Below, one piece after another: positions 56,739-64,000 of a stretch of 64,000 nt of DNA; position 1 is the stretch's first letter; every line of letters starts with the position of its first letter. The notes under the pieces were generated by a model. It saw nothing but the letters and a program-made list of their open reading frames with translations, had not been told where the DNA came from and ran no database searches. The translations under genes and the position numbers were made by a program. The DNA lies in NCBI RefSeq assembly GCF_003054285.1, contig NZ_QBKS01000001.1, forward strand, positions 2,356,001 to 2,420,000, in the 5' to 3' direction. Origin of the DNA: Litoreibacter ponti. Lineage in GTDB: Bacteria > Pseudomonadota > Alphaproteobacteria > Rhodobacterales > Rhodobacteraceae.

Positions 56739-58502
56739 TCAGATGTCCATATAGATGTGTTTTTCTGCCTTGGCGCCCGGATGGGTCACTGCGCCTAGGC
56801 GGCTCGACCCCACCAGCTGCGCGTATTTCCAAAGCGCGCCGGAGGCGTAGATCGTCTTGCGTGGGCCTTTCCAGTCGGCCTTGCGTGCGGCAAGCTCATC
56901 ATCGGTCAAATCGACACTAATCTCGCCCGTGATGGCGTTCAGCGTGATGACATCGCCGTTCTTCAGCAGGCCAATCGGGCCGCCATGGGCCGCCTCGGGT
57001 CCAACATGGCCAACACAGAAGCCCCGGGTCGCGCCAGAGAAGCGCCCATCGGTGATCAGCGCCACCTTCTTACCCATGCCTTGACCCGACAGGGCAGCAG
57101 TGGTGGCCAGCATCTCGCGCATGCCCGGCCCGCCTGCGGGGCCTTCGTTGCGGATGACGATCACTTCGCCTTCCTCGTATTCGCGCTTCTGCACGGCCTC
57201 GAACGCATCTTCTTCGCATTCGAAGACGCGGGCGGGACCGGTAAACATCTGGTGCTGCTGCTCCATGCCCGCGACCTTCACGATGGCACCCTCGGGCGCG
57301 AGGTTGCCCATCAGCCCCACGACGCCACCGGTTTTCGAGATCGGCTCGGCGATGGAGTAGATCACCTTGCCATCCGCTTCGAGCGAGACCTTGTCGATCT
57401 CTTCGCCGATGGAATAGCCGGTCGCGGTCATGCAGTCTTCGTGGATCAGGCCCGCCTTGCGCAGCTCTTTCATCACGACCGGCACACCACCCGCCTCATA
57501 CAAGTCCTTCGCCACATATTGCCCGCCGGGCTTCAAATCCACGAAGTAGGGCGTGTCGCGGAAGATCTCGCACACGTCCTGCAGCGTGAAGTCGATGCCA
57601 GCCTCATGGGCCATCGCGGGCAGGTGCAGACCCGCATTGGTCGAGCCGCCGGTGCAGGCGACGACGCGGGCGGCGTTCTCGAACGCCTCTCGGGTGCAGA
57701 TGTCGCGCGCGCGGATGTTCTTCTCGATCAGGGTCATCACCGCCTGGCCCGAAGCCACGGAGTACTGATCGCGGCTCTCATAGGGCGCAGGCGCGCCGGC
57801 GGAGTTGGGCAGCGCGAGGCCAATCGCCTCGGACACGCAGGCCATGGTGTTCGCGGTAAACTGACCGCCGCACGCCCCGGCGGACGGGCATGCCACGCGC
57901 TCCAGCACTTCCAATGCCGCGTCGCTCAGGTTGCCCGCTTGGTGGTTGCCGACGGCCTCGAACATGTCCTGCACGGTCAGGTCACGGTTCTTGTACTCAT
58001 CCGGCACATCGGCGCCCGCAGGCGCCTTTCCCGGCAGGATCGAGCCGCCATAGATGAAGACCGACGGCGTGTTCAGGCGGATCATCGCCATCATCATGCC
58101 CGGCAGCGACTTGTCGCAGCCCGCAAGGCCCACCAATGCGTCGTAGCAATGCCCGCGCATGGTCAGCTCCACCGTGTCGGCAATCGCTTCGCGCGACGCG
58201 AGCGAGGACCGCATGCCCTCGTGGCCCATCGCGATGCCGTCGGTTACAGTGATCGTGGTGAACTCGCGCGGGGTGCCGCCGCCTTCCTTGACGCCCAGCT
58301 TCACGGCCTGGGCCTGACGGTTGAGCGCAATGTTGCACGGCGCGGCCTCGTTCCAGCAGGTCGCCACACCGACAAAGGGCTGGTGAATCTCGTCGTCGCC
58401 CAGACCCATCGCGTAGAAGTAGGAGCGATGCGGCGCGCGCGCCGGGCCCTCGGTCACGTAGCGACTGGGCAGGTTGGTTTTGTCGGTGGGTTTCTTCAGC
58501 AT
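56739..58502 (-). CDS. ilvD: Dihydroxy-acid dehydratase
   Basis: This 587-residue iron-sulfur dehydratase makes the 2-oxo acids for valine, isoleucine and leucine. The cluster cysteines fit CWNEAAPCN near residue 49, GCDKSLPG near 128 and SAGACGG near 200. The ILV/EDD C-terminal motif RNEGPAGGPGMREML near 460 and TDGRFSGATRG are intact. The small extra length over the usual 560-575 is at the N-terminus. GGAGG lies about seven bases before the ATG. Confidence 0.96.
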   Translation of the reverse strand: MLKKPTDKTNLPSRYVTEGPARAPHRSYFYAMGLGDDEIHQPFVGVATCWNEAAPCNIALNRQAQAVKLGVKEGGGTPREFTTITVTDGIAMGHEGMRSSLASREAIADTVELTMRGHCYDALVGLAGCDKSLPGMMMAMIRLNTPSVFIYGGSILPGKAPAGADVPDEYKNRDLTVQDMFEAVGNHQAGNLSDAALEVLERVACPSAGACGGQFTANTMACVSEAIGLALPNSAGAPAPYESRDQYSVASGQAVMTLIEKNIRARDICTREAFENAARVVACTGGSTNAGLHLPAMAHEAGIDFTLQDVCEIFRDTPYFVDLKPGGQYVAKDLYEAGGVPVVMKELRKAGLIHEDCMTATGYSIGEEIDKVSLEADGKVIYSIAEPISKTGGVVGLMGNLAPEGAIVKVAGMEQQHQMFTGPARVFECEEDAFEAVQKREYEEGEVIVIRNEGPAGGPGMREMLATTAALSGQGMGKKVALITDGRFSGATRGFCVGHVGPEAAHGGPIGLLKNGDVITLNAITGEISVDLTDDELAARKADWKGPRKTIYASGALWKYAQLVGSSRLGAVTHPGAKAEKHIYMDI

Positions 58503-58601
58503 GGATGCCTCCCTGAAAAGCGTTGGAGACGGGAATAAAGACCCAGCCCCAGTGGCACAAGCGCGATTGCGCCTTCCGGACGCGCGTCCTACCTATGGCG
58601 C

Positions 58602-59507
58602 ATGTTCGACCGTACCCCCGCCTTCGAGGCCTATATCGCCCCCGCCCGCCGCTACCCCGCCATCTGGCGGCTCGTCCTAGGATTGCTCACTGGTCTGGCG
58701 GTCTATATGGGCCTCGCCTTCGCGATCATCGCCTTCGGCATCGTGCCCGCCTCCTACATCTTTCCGGAACTCGAAGGCGTGGACGGCGCAGCGCTGATGT
58801 TCAGCGAGGACAGCACGCCGGGGCAGATGTTCATCGTGCTTGCGACATTCATCGGCATGGCGGTGGCGGCATTGGCGATGTGCCTGTGGCATTGGCGCGG
58901 CTTGCGCTCGCTCTTGGGCCCCAGAACAGATTTCGGCCGATATTTCCTGATCGCGATCGGGGTGCTTCTGGGCATCCAGGTGATCAATTCGATCCTGAGC
59001 CTGTTCCTGTCTCCGCACGAGGTGATCCCGCATCTCGACCTCGCTACCTGGGCCACCTACCTGCCCTGGGCGATCCCGCTTCTTTTCATCCAGACCACCG
59101 CCGAAGAGCTGGTCTTTCGCGGCTATATCCAGCAGCAGGTGGCCGCACGGTTTCAGCATTGGTTCTGGTGGATGGTGCTGCCGTCGCTGCTGTTCGGATT
59201 GGGGCATTTCGACAACACAATAGACCCTGTTCTTGCCTATATGATCGTTTTCGCGACCACGCTCTTCGGGGTCGTGGCCGCTGATCTGACGCGCATTACC
59301 GGCAACCTCGCCGCTGCGATGGGCCTGCATTTCGCCAACAACTTCCTGGCCCTTCTTATCGTCGGGGTGCCCGGGGAGCTGTCGGGCCTCGCGCTGTTCC
59401 ACACCCCCTTCACGATGGACGACGTGGAGATCGTGCGCACCTACCTGCTCATCGATATCACCGTGTTGACCGTCATCTGGATCACCCTGCGCCGTGTCCT
59501 GCGCTGA
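58602..59507 (+). CDS. CPBP-family intramembrane glutamic metalloprotease-like protein
   Basis: This 301-residue polytopic membrane protein has about seven hydrophobic helices. The CPBP (Abi/CAAX) motifs are EELVFRGYIQQ near residue 167, FGLGHF near 203 and LHFANNFLALL near 242. Family members cleave prenylated or other membrane proteins, or act in bacteriocin immunity. Substrate unknown. It is divergent from ilvD, with a 12-base palindrome (58578-58589) 12 bases before its ATG. Confidence 0.85.
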   Translation: MFDRTPAFEAYIAPARRYPAIWRLVLGLLTGLAVYMGLAFAIIAFGIVPASYIFPELEGVDGAALMFSEDSTPGQMFIVLATFIGMAVAALAMCLWHWRGLRSLLGPRTDFGRYFLIAIGVLLGIQVINSILSLFLSPHEVIPHLDLATWATYLPWAIPLLFIQTTAEELVFRGYIQQQVAARFQHWFWWMVLPSLLFGLGHFDNTIDPVLAYMIVFATTLFGVVAADLTRITGNLAAAMGLHFANNFLALLIVGVPGELSGLALFHTPFTMDDVEIVRTYLLIDITVLTVIWITLRRVLR

Positions 59508-59561
59508 TTGCATTTCGCCCCGGTCGGGATTAACTGAAAACGAACACGGGAGCAGAGCCTT

Positions 59562-60488
59562 ATGAACTGGATTTCCAACTACGTCCGCCCGACGATCAAC
59601 TCGTTGTTCTCGCGCCGCGAGGTGCCGGAGAACTTGTGGACCAAGTGCGACGAGTGCGGAACGATGCTGTTTCACCGGGAGCTGTCCGAGAACCTCAACG
59701 TCTGCTCCAACTGCGACCACCACATGCCGATCACCGCCCGGGCGCGCTTCGGCACACTGTTCGACGGCGGGATCTTCACCGAGGTCGAGGTCCCCGCGCC
59801 GCTGTCCGACCCGCTGCATTTCAAGGATCAGAAGAAATACCCCGACCGCATGAAGGCGGCCATAAAGCAAACCGGCGAGAAGGAAGCGATGCTGGTCGCC
59901 GAGGGTGAAATCATGCGCACGCCCGTCGTCGCCGCCTGTCAGGATTTCAGCTTCATGGCGGGCTCGATGGGCATGTATGTCGGCAACGCGATCATCGCCG
60001 CCGCCGAGCGCGCTGTCGCCACGAAGCGCCCCCTGATCCTGTTTTCAGCCGCGGGCGGCGCTCGCATGCAGGAAGGCATCCTGTCCCTGATGCAAATGCC
60101 CCGCACCACGGTTGCGGTCGAGATGCTCAAGGAAGCGGGCCTGCCCTATATCGTAGTGCTGACCCATCCGACCACCGGCGGCGTGACCGCGTCCTACGCG
60201 ATGCTGGGTGACGTGCATATCGCCGAGCCGAACGCCCTGATCTGTTTCGCGGGCCCGCGCGTGATCGAACAAACCATCCGCGAGAAACTGCCCGAGGGCT
60301 TTCAGCGCGCCGAATATTTGCTCGATCATGGCATGCTGGATCGAGTGACCCACCGCAAGCAGATGAAGGAAGAATTGGTCACGATCATCCGGATGATGAT
60401 GAAGCAGCCGCCTGCGGTCATGGCCGACCTTCCCGCCCCGGTGGAAAAGGCGGAAACAGACTCTAAACCTGCGGAAAACGCGGAGTGA
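59562..60488 (+). CDS. accD: Acetyl-CoA carboxylase carboxyltransferase subunit beta
   Basis: This 308-residue AccD makes malonyl-CoA with AccA. The N-terminal zinc ribbon is CDECG and CSNCD, 15 residues apart. The carboxyltransferase core has LILFSAAGGARMQEGILSLMQMP near 165 and THPTTGGVTASYAMLGDV near 205. GGGAGCAGAG precedes the ATG. The stop overlaps folC by four bases (GTGA), the classical accD-folC arrangement. Confidence 0.97.
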   Translation: MNWISNYVRPTINSLFSRREVPENLWTKCDECGTMLFHRELSENLNVCSNCDHHMPITARARFGTLFDGGIFTEVEVPAPLSDPLHFKDQKKYPDRMKAAIKQTGEKEAMLVAEGEIMRTPVVAACQDFSFMAGSMGMYVGNAIIAAAERAVATKRPLILFSAAGGARMQEGILSLMQMPRTTVAVEMLKEAGLPYIVVLTHPTTGGVTASYAMLGDVHIAEPNALICFAGPRVIEQTIREKLPEGFQRAEYLLDHGMLDRVTHRKQMKEELVTIIRMMMKQPPAVMADLPAPVEKAETDSKPAENAE

Positions 60489-61747
60489 GCAGCGGGAGCG
60501 ACGCCATCCTTGAACGGATGATGGCGCTACATCCAAAAGTCATTGACCTGACCCTCGATCGCGTCTGGCGCCTGCTCGACGCGGTCGGAAACCCTCAAGA
60601 CAACCTTCCGCCGGTGATCCATATCGCGGGCACCAACGGCAAGGGCTCGACCCAGGCCATGATCCGCGCCGGGCTGGAAGGCGCGGGGCACAGCGTTCAC
60701 GCCTACACCTCGCCCCATCTTGCGCGCTTTCACGAACGCATCCGGCTCGCAGGCGAGTTGATCTCAGAGGATCATCTGACCGAGGTGCTCGATGAATGTT
60801 ATGTCGCCAATGGCCCCGATCCGATCACTTATTTCGAAATCACGACTGTCGCCGCGCTACTGGCTTTCAGCCGGATTAGAGCCGATTTCACTCTACTCGA
60901 GGTCGGTTTGGGCGGTCGTCTTGACGCCACCAATGTCATTGAGCCCCAGATGACTGTGATCACTCCGGTCTCCATCGATCACGAAGCCTTCCTCGGCAAT
61001 ACGCTCGCAAAAATCGCGGGCGAGAAGGCAGGCATCATCAAACGCGGCGTGCCATGTGTGGTAGGCCCGCAGCACGAAGAGGCGCTCGACGTGATCGAAG
61101 AGCGCGTGGCGAAACTGGGCGCTCCGCTATTGGCCCACGGGCAACATTGGCATGCGTTCGAGGAACGCGGGCGACTGATCTTCCAGGACGACCACGGTTT
61201 GCTGGACCTGCCGCTGCCCGCATTACCGGGCGCACATCAAATCCAGAATGCAGGGGCCGCGCTTGCGGTTTTGCGCCATCTTGACCTCGGGCCGGCGGCG
61301 TATGAGGCCGCGATGAAAAACGTCGTATGGCCCGCCCGGATGCAACGTCTGAAATCCGGACCGCTGGCCGACGCCGCATCGGGTCCGCTTTGGCTGGATG
61401 GTGGGCACAACCCGGCTGCCGGGCAGGCCATCGCCGATGTCCTGCGCCCCCAAGCCGGGCGTGTCCATCTTATTTGCGGGATGCTCAATACCAAAGATGT
61501 GCGCGGCTACATGGTCCCCTTGGCTGAGGTCGCCGCCTCGCTTCACGCGGTTTCGATCCCGGGCGAGACCGCGACGCTCTCTGCCGCCGACACAGCCACC
61601 GCTGCGCGCGACGTCGGGATGGAGGCCTTTGAAGCCGAAAGCGTTGAAGATGCGTTAAAAAAGCTTGCGACAGACCATCCTGAGGCACCTGTCTTGATTT
61701 GCGGGTCTCTCTATCTGGCCGGGGAAGTGCTCCGTCAGAACGGCTGA
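60485..61747 (+). CDS. folC: Bifunctional dihydrofolate synthase/folylpolyglutamate synthase
   Basis: This 420-residue Mur-ligase-like enzyme adds glutamate to dihydropteroate and to folates. The P-loop is IAGTNGKGST near residue 48, then YTSPHLARFHERI, and VGLGGRLDATNV near 143. GHNPAAG marks the C-terminal domain. The GTG at 60485 overlaps the accD stop. It is convergent with zapE; a set of 11-base repeats lies between the stops. Confidence 0.95.
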   Translation: MSSGSDAILERMMALHPKVIDLTLDRVWRLLDAVGNPQDNLPPVIHIAGTNGKGSTQAMIRAGLEGAGHSVHAYTSPHLARFHERIRLAGELISEDHLTEVLDECYVANGPDPITYFEITTVAALLAFSRIRADFTLLEVGLGGRLDATNVIEPQMTVITPVSIDHEAFLGNTLAKIAGEKAGIIKRGVPCVVGPQHEEALDVIEERVAKLGAPLLAHGQHWHAFEERGRLIFQDDHGLLDLPLPALPGAHQIQNAGAALAVLRHLDLGPAAYEAAMKNVVWPARMQRLKSGPLADAASGPLWLDGGHNPAAGQAIADVLRPQAGRVHLICGMLNTKDVRGYMVPLAEVAASLHAVSIPGETATLSAADTATAARDVGMEAFEAESVEDALKKLATDHPEAPVLICGSLYLAGEVLRQNG

Positions 61748-61755
61748 CCTTTTGC

Positions 61756-61793
61756 CCGACAAAAGTCCGACGCAAAGCCGACAGCTATCCGAC
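61756..61793. repeat. Four CCGAC units at exact 11-base spacing
   Basis: CCGAC occurs at 61756, 61767, 61778 and 61789, each 11 bases from the last, across the 37-base gap between folC and zapE stops and into the zapE end. The bases between the units are variable. Confidence 0.6.
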
Positions 61794-62855
61794 ACCCCAT
61801 TCCGCCCCCATCATCTCGCGTAGGCGCGACGCGGTGCGCTCGAATTCGAACGCGCCTTCTCCCTCAAGATATAGCCGTTCCGGCCGGTCCGCGGCGGAGC
61901 AGATCAGCCGGGTCCTGGCCTCGTACAAGGCGTCGATCAGGGTCACGAACCGCTTGGCTTCATTGAAGTTATCGCGCGACAGGCAGGGGATGTTTTCGAG
62001 GATCAGAACCCGCGCGGCCTCTGCCAGCGCGAGGTAGTCCGCAGCCCCCAAGGGCAAACCGCACAGATCGTAAAAACTCGCCCGCGCAACACCGTTATGG
62101 AACGCCGGGATCCGCACATCACGACCCTTGACGCGCAGGGTCAACGGCTCGCTCTGACCATTCGTAAACCCTTGCCATATCTTAGAAATCTTGTCTTGCG
62201 CCTCGGCATTTGCCGGGTGGAAATAGACCTGCTCGCCCTCAAGCCGGTCCTGTCGGTAATCCGTCTCTGACGCCAATTCATGCACGATCAGCCGATCCTT
62301 GATCAGCTCGATAAAGGGCAGGAACAGATTGCGGTTCAGGCCATCCTTATAGAGATCATCGGGCACGCGATTAGAGGTCGTCACGACCACGACACCTGCG
62401 GCAAACAGGCTTTGAAACAGCCGCCCGACGATCATGGCATCGGTGATATCGGTGATCTGCATCTCGTCGAAACACAGCAGACGCACGTCGCGAATGATGT
62501 CCTCGGCAACAGGTTTGATCGCATCATCAACCCCGGTCTTGCGCACTTCGTGCATCGCCCCATGCACCTCCTGCATGAAGGCATGAAAATGCACCCGCCG
62601 CTTTCGCTCGACCGGCACGGTCTCGAAGAACAGGTCCATCAACATGGACTTGCCACGCCCCACTCCGCCCCACAGATAAAGGCCCTTCACGGGCACCTCA
62701 TCAGCGCCGAAGAACCCGAAAAGCTTCTTCTTTGACTTCGCCTGAGCCAAGCCCTCGGCCACGCTGTCAAAGTAAGGCAGCGCCTCTTTCTGAGTAGGAT
62801 CAGGCTCTAATTCACCCGACTTCACTTTGGTCTCATAGGCGTCTGTCAGCAGCAT
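61785..62855 (-). CDS. zapE: Cell division protein ZapE (AFG1-like ATPase)
   Basis: This 356-residue P-loop ATPase has Walker A GGVGRGKSMLMD near residue 64, Walker B RLLCFDEMQITD near 125 and the AFG1 family C-terminal motifs (FYDLCGLPLGAADYLALAE, YEARTRLICSA). ZapE acts at the division ring and in mitochondrial relatives degrades respiratory subunits. The start is placed at the ATG at 62855, giving the usual N-terminus; a TTG 13 codons upstream is less likely. Confidence 0.92.
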   Translation of the reverse strand: MLLTDAYETKVKSGELEPDPTQKEALPYFDSVAEGLAQAKSKKKLFGFFGADEVPVKGLYLWGGVGRGKSMLMDLFFETVPVERKRRVHFHAFMQEVHGAMHEVRKTGVDDAIKPVAEDIIRDVRLLCFDEMQITDITDAMIVGRLFQSLFAAGVVVVTTSNRVPDDLYKDGLNRNLFLPFIELIKDRLIVHELASETDYRQDRLEGEQVYFHPANAEAQDKISKIWQGFTNGQSEPLTLRVKGRDVRIPAFHNGVARASFYDLCGLPLGAADYLALAEAARVLILENIPCLSRDNFNEAKRFVTLIDALYEARTRLICSAADRPERLYLEGEGAFEFERTASRLREMMGAEWGVG

Positions 62856-62939
62856 GCGTCGGGTCTCATAAAAAATACTGTTCTGATGTCGCAATAATCC
62901 TGAATTGACGCAAACTGGAAATTCAATCAGCGTCGCCCA

Positions 62940-64000
62940 ATGGTCGATACACGCACGCCTTTATTCACCCCGGTTCTGATCGTCGGATGCATCATCATGA
63001 TGCTGGGCTTCGCCATTCGCGCGAGTTTCGGGGTGTTTCAGATTCCCATTGGCGAGGAATTTGGCTGGCCACGGTCCGAGTTCAGCCTCGCCATCGCGAT
63101 CCAGAACCTCGCATGGGGTATTGGGCAGCCGATCTTTGGCGCAATCGCCGAGAAGGTCGGAGACCGCAAGGCGATCATTCTCGGCGCCCTGTTCTACGCA
63201 GCGGGCTTGGTGCTGAGCTCCTTCGCGATCACGCCGGGCGCGCATCAATTCTATGAAATACTGGTGGGATTCGGCATTGCGGGCACTGGCTTCGGCGTCA
63301 TCCTTGCCATGGTCGGGCGTGCCAGCTCGGACGAGAACCGCTCGATGGCCCTTGGCATCGCGACCGCTGCGGGGTCCGCCGGGCAAGTCTTCGGCGCGCC
63401 GGTCGCGGAATATCTGCTTGGCTTTTATTCGTGGCAGATGGTCTTCATCATTTTCGCCGTGGTGATGCTGCTGTCGCTTTTCGCGCTGCCTTTCATGCGC
63501 GCGCCCACTGCGTCGAAGCAAGAGTTGGAAGAGAGCCTGAGCACGGTGCTGAAGCGCGCCTTCAAGGATCCGTCCTACACGATGATCTTCCTGGGGTTCT
63601 TTTCCTGCGGCTACCAGTTGTCTTTCGTTACCGCGCACTTCCCCGCGTTCGTGACCGAGGTGTGCGGACCAATTGATCCCGGCGGCATGCTCGCGGGTAT
63701 GGGTGTGACGACCACCTCCGCCTTGGGCGCCTTGTCGATTGCGTTGATTGGTGCGGCCAATATCGGCGGTACGATCTTCGCGGGATATCTTGGTAAGCGG
63801 TACTCGAAAAAGTACCTGCTTGCGGCGATCTACACTGGAAGGACGATCATTGCGGCCTGGTTTATCCTTGTTCCGATGACACCGACCACGGTGATCTTGT
63901 TCAGTCTTGGCATGGGAAGCCTGTGGCTGGCGACCGTCCCGCTCACATCCGGGCTTGTGGCGCATATATATGGGCTCCGCTACATGGGAACGCTCTACGG
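62940..64000 (+). CDS. MFS transporter (3' end outside window)
   Basis: A frame open from the ATG at 62940 to the window edge gives the first 353 residues of a major facilitator transporter. About nine hydrophobic helices are visible. RASFGVFQIPIGEEFGWPRSEFSL near residue 28 and GDRKAIILGALFYAAG near 75 resemble the oxalate/formate antiporter-like (monocarboxylate) group. The AEKVGDRK loop is the MFS A-motif. No clear ribosome binding site precedes the start. The substrate cannot be read from the sequence. Confidence 0.85.
   Translation, partial: MVDTRTPLFTPVLIVGCIIMMLGFAIRASFGVFQIPIGEEFGWPRSEFSLAIAIQNLAWGIGQPIFGAIAEKVGDRKAIILGALFYAAGLVLSSFAITPGAHQFYEILVGFGIAGTGFGVILAMVGRASSDENRSMALGIATAAGSAGQVFGAPVAEYLLGFYSWQMVFIIFAVVMLLSLFALPFMRAPTASKQELEESLSTVLKRAFKDPSYTMIFLGFFSCGYQLSFVTAHFPAFVTEVCGPIDPGGMLAGMGVTTTSALGALSIALIGAANIGGTIFAGYLGKRYSKKYLLAAIYTGRTIIAAWFILVPMTPTTVILFSLGMGSLWLATVPLTSGLVAHIYGLRYMGTLY

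Noticed and set aside
1..64000. Search for CRISPR arrays, insertion sequences, prophage or a defence island
   Set aside because: No regularly spaced direct repeats, transposase, integrase, phage structural genes or recognised defence genes were seen. The gene content and order look like core chromosome.

Overview
The window is a GC-rich, densely packed chromosomal segment of an alphaproteobacterium. It most probably comes from the Rhodobacteraceae (Roseobacter/Rhodobacter relatives). The gene set supports this: a CcrM-type GANTC methyltransferase, CtrA-type TTAA-N7-TTAA boxes, a VPLPA-CTERM protein, a DUF4170 gene next to waaA, a PhyR-like regulator, and family-typical clusters such as mutY/DUF721/DsbA-like, comF/grx/nitrilase/MarR and sfsA/map/radC. 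I see no insertion sequence, prophage, CRISPR array or rRNA operon. I call 67 protein genes and one tRNA (Arg, CCT anticodon). Two protein genes run off the window ends. Small genes of 44, 45 and 59 codons lie between the larger ones. No gene-free stretch exceeds 300 bases; the longest is 493-763.

Layout. 1-2112: TetR regulator and an enoyl-CoA hydratase-like/SDR pair. 2237-6956: pmbA (tldE), a CysQ-like phosphatase, a DUF4170 protein and the lipid A/Kdo genes waaA-lpxK. 6953-10866: DsbA-like protein, DUF721 protein, mutY, alkB and a small lipoprotein. 10863-15671: methyltransferase, ccrM, rnhB, two small exported proteins, a membrane-tethered winged-helix protein and the tRNA. 15797-18718: LacI-family and PhyR-like regulators, YihY and a 59-residue membrane protein. 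18824-24161: the rimP-nusA-ylxR-infB transcription/translation operon. 24318-25523: a VPLPA-CTERM protein and a mini membrane protein. 25599-31062: a four-gene peptide ABC transporter.

31159-37323: proline iminopeptidase, ubiG, MarR, nitrilase-family amidohydrolase, glutaredoxin, comF, a BioC-like methyltransferase, hemH and a small conserved-looking gene. 37430-45279: mutT, argJ, a parvulin, secA and two envelope genes, one a binding-protein/OmpA fusion. 45283-50670: radC, map, sfsA, then a tightly coupled cinA-like/GNAT/AhpD-like/OmpA operon. 50701-58502: LysR, CorA/ZntB, a 2,4-dienoyl-CoA reductase-like enzyme, three uncharacterised genes and ilvD. 58602-64000: CPBP protease, accD-folC, zapE and a truncated MFS transporter.

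Most of the content is core metabolism and information processing. The most interesting layer is regulatory. Three perfect CtrA boxes and one 7-of-8 box occur, together with two GANTC sites inside the predicted ccrM promoter. radC and the PhyR-like gene each carry a perfect box just upstream. The rimP-nusA operon has a terminator hairpin in its leader with no room for a promoter behind it, which suggests attenuation. The most unusual protein architecture is a two-helix membrane protein with a C-terminal OmpR-type winged helix (14890-15591), encoded with a small exported partner. All functional calls come from reading motifs; no database search was run.
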